Source: Geosiphon pyriformis (lineage: Eukaryota > Glomeromycota > Glomeromycetes > Archaeosporales > Geosiphonaceae). From it: 64,000 bases of DNA. The first letter of the stretch is position 1. Each line of letters begins with the position of its first letter. The stretch spans positions 315,620 through 379,619 of the forward strand of contig JAAOMT010000328.1 of assembly GCA_016748015.1 (NCBI GenBank), written 5' to 3'. Under the pieces are notes generated by a model. It did no database searches. It saw only the letters and a program-made list of their open reading frames with translations, and was not told where the DNA came from. This document shows, one piece after another, positions 57,660 to 64,000 of the stretch. The position numbers and the translations under genes were made by a program.

Positions 57660-59700
57660 CAGCCTGTGTATTCCATTTTGAGGTAAGTTTTGTGGCAGTG
57701 TTTGAATTTGTTGGGATTGATAGATTACTAGTGGCTGTAATTGATATATTATTTGTGGCTGTGACTAATAAATTGGAGTTTAATATACTGATGGTTAATA
57801 GACTGGCTGCTGTGTTATTGACAGGTAAGTGGATTGATATTGATTTTGGTTTGAGTAAGGATTCAGGGTTTGAAACTGGCAGTTAGGATTTTTGTATTGA
57901 TTTTCTGATTGTTGGTTATTGTTATTAGACTAGCAGTCAATTTTTAGATGGTCTTGTCTTTCACAGTTGTGACAAACACACATTTCTGGCTGCCACAACT
58001 GATTAGATGATAATGATCATGACTGATATTGGAAATGATTCGCATTTCCTTAGTTACTGCGTCATTGTGGAGGTTGATAAATTGCCTGATTATTGCTAGC
58101 TAAGTATCTTTTTAGTTTCTGATTAATTGAATTACTAAATTGTTTCAATTTAAAATCCAATTCAGATGATTCATTTATTACTAGATTTATGACTTGGGCA
58201 TAGTTGGCTTCTAACTCAGCTGACTCAAAGTCCCTGGCGCATGTGACTGTATCTTAAAGAGTGGCTGCATGTAATGGATGTACATGTTGAAGGATGCTAC
58301 TGTGCAAACCATGGATGAACTAATTCAAGATTTGTGGCTCTGTAAAGTAGTTGGCATCAATTGCTTGAATTTGGCATAGATTTTACTAGAAGCATTTCAA
58401 GTAAGTGGTAACTGCTTCAGTATCTTCCTGTTTGATGGTAGTGAAAGTGTTGGCCAAGTAATTAATGCTATTATTATTACTAAAATATCTCAAGAATTCA
58501 AGTTTGAATTCCTAGAAGATTTGTGGTCTGGCTGCTAAACTCTGATACCATGAATTAGTGGTATCTTGGAGAAAGTAAAAAATTGCTTGAAGGGCTCTAT
58601 TGTTATCCCAGTTATTGATAGTAATGGCTTTGATAATATTATTGATCTATGCTTGAATGTTATCTTCTTTGCTGGTGAATTTCTCAAGTTTGGTGATTGG
58701 AGTGTAGGCCATTAGATTCATATTTTGTTGTTGAGGTGGTTGTTGCAGCTGTTGTGGTTATTGAAGGGGTTGTTGAATTTGTTGATTTAGTTGTAGAGGC
58801 TTGGCTATTGGATTAATCAGTAGCTGGTCGATAATGATTATTGGAGATATGTTTGGTTGATTAATTAATTTAAAGTTTAGATTATTCTGATTTTGTGGTG
58901 ATTAAATATTTGGAGTTTTGACTTCCAGATTTTCTAAATTTGGATCTTGCTGAGTCTGAAAGTTTGGAGTTTTAATGTCTGAGTTTTGGTAAGTAAATTC
59001 CTGATCTTCGGTTTTTTTTTCTTCCTCTTCTTTTGATTCTGTTACCTCTCATGGGTCAGCTGTTCCAAAATCTGGTAGAGGTGGCAGTAATTGGTATCCT
59101 AATAGGATAGTTGATTGCAATTTAAATCCTTCAAAATAATTATCATAGGTCTCTAATAATTCTGCTTTCTTTTGTTTACTTTGAAAGGGAAGTTGTCCAA
59201 ATATTGATGTTGTATTTAATGTGGGCATGTCTGTTAATAAGATGTTGATGGCGCTTCTGGATATATAGTGATATGATGGATTTGTCGGCAATTCAACTCT
59301 GGTTTTTTTCCAAGTGAGTGGTTGGATCTCTTTTAGTGTTGCTGTTGGTATTTGTAGTCTTCTTTTTCTTTTGTCTATGTAGGTGATTGAGAATTGTTGT
59401 TGTGTGTATCTTTCAATAGTTTGATTAATTTCCCTGATGATTGGTGTGAAACTGTAATTTCTTGGTAAGCTGGTGTGTTGAAATAATTCTGTATAGAAGT
59501 TTTCTCTTACTGATTCAATGTCAACTGTTCCTCTTAAACAGTCTGTGATTTTTTCATTAATGTAAAAGTTAAAAACAGATTCTGCTGAATAATAGTTGTT
59601 GTTTAATCTTAGTTGTTGGCTATACTATTGGAACAAAGATTTGGCAAATCTTAAATGGTTTGTTTCTATGTTTTCTGGTTCTGCCACTTTTAGATAATTG
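57660..59700 (-). pseudogene. Gag of the family-E element
   Basis: It begins about 59690 (AEPENIETNHLRFAKSLFQ) and continues through CLRGTVDIESVRENFYTELF and the open piece 59291-59049 (ISRSAINILLTDMPTLNTTS). A Gln/Pro-rich stretch leads to the Gag core (KLEKFTSKEDNIQA-stop-INN, then AIFYFLQDTTNSWYQSLAAR and FTTIKQEDTEAVTTYLK). A zinc knuckle CHNCERQDHLKIDC near 57960 fits CxxC-x4-H-x4-C and is intact. At least ten stops interrupt it, mainly at Trp, Gln or Arg codons. It would form the particle that packages element RNA. Confidence 0.75.
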
Positions 59701-59730
59701 TTGTTAGTGCTGGTTTTCTATAGAATTATA

Positions 59731-59747
59731 TCTTATAGAAAGCACCA
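59731..59747 (-). promoter_or_regulatory. Candidate primer-binding site of family-E element
   Basis: Minus-strand TGGTGCTTTCTATAAGA, two bases after the 5' LTR. It starts with TGG as needed to pair with the tRNA CCA end and matches the family-D site except for probable transitions. Confidence 0.55.
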
Positions 59748-59749
59748 AA

Positions 59750-60672
59750 TATTACAAGTGATTATTTGGAGTCTCAAAGCAAATAACAAACCCATAACTT
59801 GGTGCTCAGTAGTGATATTAATGGTAGTAATAATCTGAAAATTTTGGTTGTTTGAAGGTTTTGGGTTGTTTGAAGGTTTTGGTTGTTTGAAGGTTTTGGT
59901 TGAGTGAAGGTTTTGATTGAGTTTTTTGTATAATAGACAGAGATTCAAGTAATGGGTTTTATTTGTAGCTTCCCAAAACTGCAGTTTTGTCAATTTTTTT
60001 CTCAGCATAATGGCCAGTAGTCTTCTTGGTAAGCTATCCTTAATTGAGTGTCTACCCTTATTCTTGGGTCTTTTACCAGTGCTATATCTTGATGTCAGTA
60101 CCTCTGTGTGTTAATCCTCTTAATCAAGTTAGTAGTAAAAGAAATCAAAAAGAAAATAAAAAAAAATAAAAAAGAAAAATAAAAAAAATTAAAGAAATAA
60201 GCCAAGACAGTTTGCAAGTTAGTATTCTGTTAATAGCTATGATCAAGAGCTATTGTTTCAGCATGGTTTAAGTATCAATTTTTATCAACATAAAATGTTA
60301 ATAGTGGAAGTGAATTGTAGATAACAAATAGTTATTTTTATTGATATTTGTGAATTTGGAAGATTGCTTAAATTAAATCTAAACTAAAAAGTCTGTCTTT
60401 TTTACTTCTAATACTACTGTTATATATACATAATTGAGATTCCTCAATTCCTTGATTTCTCACACCAGAAATTCTGAAATTTCTGGAATTCTGCAATTCT
60501 TTTTGAGAGGAATCCTAGAATTCTGAATCCTGTGATTTTTTGTATGAAAATCTTGAAATTCCTGGAATCTTGCAATTCCTCTGAGAGAAATTCTGGAATT
60601 CCACATCTACTGTGTCTACTTTTGATTGGCTAATTTATATGCTAATATACTTCCTATATTCTATGAGTAACA
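59750..60672 (-). repeat. 5' LTR of the family-E element
   Basis: 923 bp, partner of 50549-51447. It carries five units of the 'GTTTGAAGGTTTTGG' minisatellite (about 59836-59925). TATATATA is at 60421-60428, with the TTCnnGAA-rich array at 60465-60605 upstream of it in the transcription direction. Right flank ATGC. Confidence 0.9.
60421..60605 (-). promoter_or_regulatory. Candidate U3 promoter of the family-E element
   Basis: Array of TTCTGGAA and near-palindromic variants (TTCTGAAATTTC, GAATTCC) followed by TATATATA. It is matched in layout at 51203-51370, 19815-19965 and 23011-23205. The conserved position relative to the LTR start supports a promoter; the binding factor is unknown. Confidence 0.4.
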
Positions 60673-62455
60673 ATGCTCTTTAGAATAACCAACACATCAA
60701 AAAGAACAGCTTTACATAAGCAAGTAGTAGATTTTTCCCCAATAACAGCTAACAGATTAGAGGAAAAAGCCAACAAAAAATACAAACACATTGAAAGAAT
60801 AAGTGTAAAAAGACTAACTGAGAAATTCAACCAAATAACTGAAGAAAACCTACCTAAAAACACATCTGTTTAAACCAATAATTTTGTCTTACAACCAATA
60901 TTTAACAAAGGTGAAAACAGCAACAAATTTTAAATGGAAGCTTGGACTGGTAAAAAAGAAGCCTCAAAGTCCTTAAAAAAAATAGATAAACCATCCAAAA
61001 CACCAAAAAAAGACAGAGAAAGAGCTGCACAAATAGAAGCAGCTCTAAGAAAATACAATTCTAATATTTTGAACAGAATCAACAGAAAAAATTCTGTGAT
61101 AAAAAATAAAGAGCATATGGACAATCCATTTGACATAAACAAAGATAAGCCTAATCTGAATGATACTACAAAAGACATGGAAGACTCTGAATCAAGTTTA
61201 TTGAGCAGAATGGCTAGTTCAAGTTCAGGACAATACAGTAGTAAATCACTTGGTAAAAAACCCATGCTTATGGAAGCAAGCCATAAGGAAGGATGGAAAA
61301 CAGTAGTCCATGGGACCAAAAGGCATGTACTTTTTGTGCAAGCATTAGATATACCAAAAAAAATCATGGAGATAGATTTATGATCTCTTGGGAGATGTTA
61401 GTTACTTTTTGGGGGCTGTAATGGCTAGAAACCAAGAGATCAGAGTTGATTTTTCCCAAGTGACTGGAAGAGACCAAGCCAAAGAAATCCTGGCAAATAA
61501 AGAAATAGAATCATTTTTGATGGCTATTGATAATATCAACAACCAAATGAATAATCAAAAAAAAGTCCTGGTGAGAGATATTCCCTTGGATATCTCAAAC
61601 AAAGAGGTGAGAGCTGCCATAAAAAAATTTGGTAAGGTCAAAAAAATCCAAATCAGAGTAGCCAGAAAATGACAATTAGCAGTGGTTGAATATAACAACC
61701 AAGAAAAAGCAACCAGAGCTGTAAACCAATAGTCAATCATTGTCAGAAAAGATGCAGTCAGAATTTAACCAATGATTGGAATCCAAAAGATTATTGAGCA
61801 GAAAAAAACCTGGGAAGCTAAATTGGTGGGCCTAGTACAGAACTGTACTGCTTACTACTTAAGCACCACTCTGGATCAAATCAAAGCCTGATCTTGCTTT
61901 ATTCTAAGAACTAGCAAAAATTATACAAAAATGAACTGTGCTTATATAAGATTCGACAGTAAAGCTAGTCACAACAATGCTACCAAAAAGCCCCTGGTAA
62001 TTGGTAACACACTGGTCTACTGGGTGCCTATTGATGCTAAAGAATGCCATTTCTGTTATCAGGTGGGGCATTTGGTCTCAAAATGTCCAACTTTACATAA
62101 GAAAAAAGAAGGAAATACCAAGAAAGTTAACAACAATATCAGATTAGCAAAGCCATATGTTAAGAAAAATATTCCAGAGGAAAACATCAAGGCCTTTGGT
62201 GGAAGATTATATGCAGAAATGGCTGTATTCAGAATGTCTTATAATCTGAATAACACCAATTCAAACAGAATTCAGAAATCTGGTCCACAAGTAAACAATA
62301 GAGAAAAACAACCAAAAAAAAGAGTCAACCAACCATAGAAGGCTGAAATTAATGAATTAAGACAGCAGGTTGATGAAATGGCAAAACTGCTGAGTGCAGT
62401 TGCTGCCAAACTTGAAGTAACAATAGAAAAAGAAAAAAAAGTAATAACTACTTAA
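60673..62455 (+). pseudogene. LINE ORF1, main part (RRM and zinc knuckle)
   Basis: It continues the frame cut at 50548. A Lys-rich section (60934-61380, KDRERAAQIEAALRKYNSNI, SHKEGWKTVVHGTKRHV) leads to an RRM-like domain (about 61540-61740: KVLVRDIPLDISNKEV, then FGKVKKIQIRVARK-stop-QLAVVEYNN). A zinc knuckle CHFCYQVGHLVSKCP (62047-62091, CxxC-x4-H-x4-C, intact) and a coiled-coil-like tail (ELRQQVDEMAKLLSAVAAKL) follow. Stops occur after VARK (TGA), VNQ (TAG), IKA (TGA) and others, mostly at expected Trp or Gln. ORF1 binds LINE RNA. Dead copy. Confidence 0.8.
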
Positions 62456-62747
62456 CAACTGAGTAACACTTCAGAAGGAAAAAAAGAGATGGAAAATAAA
62501 GTACCAAGCCAAAGTACTACATTTAAATCTACTTTGGCAGGGAAAAAAGAGACATACAACCCAGAATTGGAAATCAAAAAAATCAAAAAAACATTGGAAC
62601 CCATTCTGAAGTTATTGAAGCAAGTAAAAAAACAGAGTAGCTGAAGCAGTTTTACTGCTGGAGAATCTAAATCTATAGAAACAGATGATATATAGCACAT
62701 CTGTTTCTAACATAAACCAGAATTATTCCAATAACAACATTTAGAAA

Positions 62748-64000
62748 ATTGGTACTATTAATGTTAGAGGGCTTAATAATCCTAGTAAAGCTAAAAAGGT
62801 ACTACATTGGGTAATTGAAGAACAATTTGACTTTGTGATTGTTACAGAAACTAAACTGACTCTAACCAAAAAAAAGAGTGTATTTTTTGGCTCTGATGAA
62901 TATCATGCCTTTTGGAAGTTAAGCACAAAGAAACAATTGGGAACTGGGGTTGGTATATTGGTCAAAAAATGTTAAATACATCATGTAAAAACAATCAAGG
63001 AATATTATGGGAGGCTGTTATATTTGGGGTTAAAATTTAGAAATAGAATCAGTGTGCACATAGTAGAACTGTACATGCCTGCTTTTAAATTGTCTACTAA
63101 GAAAGCAGTAGCTAAAGAAATCAGAAAACTTTTGGGAGACATTGTACAAAACAAAAAGATAATTATAGTTGCAGGCAATTTGAATGAAAATCTGTTATCC
63201 AATTCACTTGAAGAAACATATGCTACAAATAAGGCCAAAGCTTGTCCCACTGCTGCAATATTACAACAAATAAATTTAGTAGATACACATAGAGTATATG
63301 CAACAAACAATCCAGAGAAGACATGGGCATTAAATAGAGTACAAAGAAGATTGAACTATGTGTTTACAAACATTGAAATGTTTGATGTTAATAAATCATT
63401 TAGCACTGATCACAAAGCAGTAGTAACAATTATCCGATCTGACAGAATTTTGGCAAGCAATAAGAAATCTAGATCTGGGAGAAAAAAGAGTAACACAACT
63501 ATAATTGATGTTAAAAAAGCATCTGGAATGCAATGAGAAATCTATAAAAAAGAAACTAATTGATTGATTAATGAAGCACAAAGAAAATCAGTAGATAACA
63601 GCAATGATGATCTAAATCTGATGTGGCTTACAATCAAGATGACTGTATTACGAGCTGCTGATTGCCTACCAAAGAGGAAAGTAAGAGCCCAATCTGCACA
63701 CACAAAGAAGGAATGCATGAATCACAAACTTGTTAAGATTGTTGCTGATATAATTAAACAAATAAGAGTAAACAATGCAGATATGTATGATAACAATGTT
63801 ATACAATTGTTGGCTAAATAGAAACAGTTAAAACCTGAAGCAGTTAATACATATCTAATAACTCTCCCAAAAGAAAAGCTTATTACAGAATTACTTAGCA
63901 TCAAGAAAGAATACAAATTAACACTGCATGCTAGGATCAAACTACAACAGCAGAAACAGATAGTGGACAATATTATCAAAAAACAACAAAACTTTGATCT
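62748..64000 (+). pseudogene. LINE ORF2, APE-type endonuclease (continues past window)
   Basis: One plus frame reads IGTINVRGLNNPSKAKKVLH, FDFVIVTETKLT, then FRNRISVHIVELYMPAF, IIIVAGNLNENL, RRLNYVFTNIEMF and FSTDHKAVVTI. These are the APE endonuclease motifs (ETK, GNxN for GDFN, RLDYVF-like, SDH-like), which nick target DNA for target-primed reverse transcription. GDFN reads GNLN (Asp to Asn). Stops at 62972 (TAA), 63535 (TGA after MQ), 63561 (TGA after ETN) and 63819 (TAG) kill the frame. A linker region follows from 63560; RT would lie beyond 64000. Confidence 0.8.

Larger units (their letters stand above)
50549..60672 (-). mobile_element. Complete 10.1-kb LTR retrotransposon (family E) with dUTPase-like domain
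   Basis: Minus orientation: 5' LTR 59750-60672, gag, protease, cysteine-rich domain, dUTPase-like domain, RT, RNase H, integrase, type-1 ORF3, 3' LTR 50549-51447. The two LTRs are both about 0.9 kb, have equivalent TA...CA ends (derived from TG...CA) and inverted TATTAC/GTAACA termini. A perfect 4-bp duplication ATGC flanks it (50545-50548 and 60673-60676). Order and integrase place it with Ty3/gypsy-like elements. Stops in most genes make it non-autonomous now. Confidence 0.9.

Overview
The window looks like a nuclear segment of a very AT-rich, transposon-laden fungal genome, most likely an arbuscular mycorrhizal fungus (Glomeromycotina). That assignment is inference. It rests on short GT-AG introns in three host genes, strong AT bias, and LINE and LTR-retrotransposon proteins of a kind I know from that group. 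No bacterial operon, rRNA, tRNA or CRISPR array was seen.

Only three host genes are supported. (1) 4541-6053 (+) encodes a nuclear-looking protein with four candidate SUMO-interacting motifs. (2) 6383-8034 (-) encodes a five-exon mitochondrial carrier of the NAD+ transporter type. (3) 31329-32953 (+) encodes a secreted protein with an HEXXH zinc-protease-like motif. They sit in two short islands of more normal base composition inside long AT-rich deserts.

Nearly everything else is transposon sequence at different stages of decay. 1-3567 holds pieces of Ty3/gypsy-type elements, and an inverted, more decayed copy lies at about 35.2-37.65 kb. 8957-11240 is an AT-saturated 3' part of a family-A element. 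Solo LTRs with 4-bp target duplications lie at 11380-12068, 13620-14568, 17989-19005 and 25021-26047. Two Tc1/mariner relics lie at 14.6-16.9 kb. A minus-strand LINE relic at 17.6-23.5 kb is split by a solo LTR and by an internally deleted LTR element (19201-23264). A family-A element (37657-45276) carries gag, protease, RT, integrase and a third ORF, followed by a truncated copy and a third LTR. Two opposed LINE ORF1 copies fill 46.6-49.8 kb. A complete 10.1-kb minus-strand LTR element (50549-60672) carries a dUTPase-like domain and a cysteine-rich domain between protease and RT. It lies inside ORF1 of another LINE that continues past the right edge.

Two themes link the elements. First, the LTR families share a post-integrase third ORF, a similar candidate primer-binding site (where one can be seen) and 4-bp duplications. 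Second, the lesions that disable them (stops at Trp/Gln codons, Asp to Asn, Glu to Lys, Gly to Arg, Cys/His to Tyr) are overwhelmingly G-to-A or C-to-T changes. This points to cytosine-targeted mutation, either RIP-like or by deamination of methylated cytosine.
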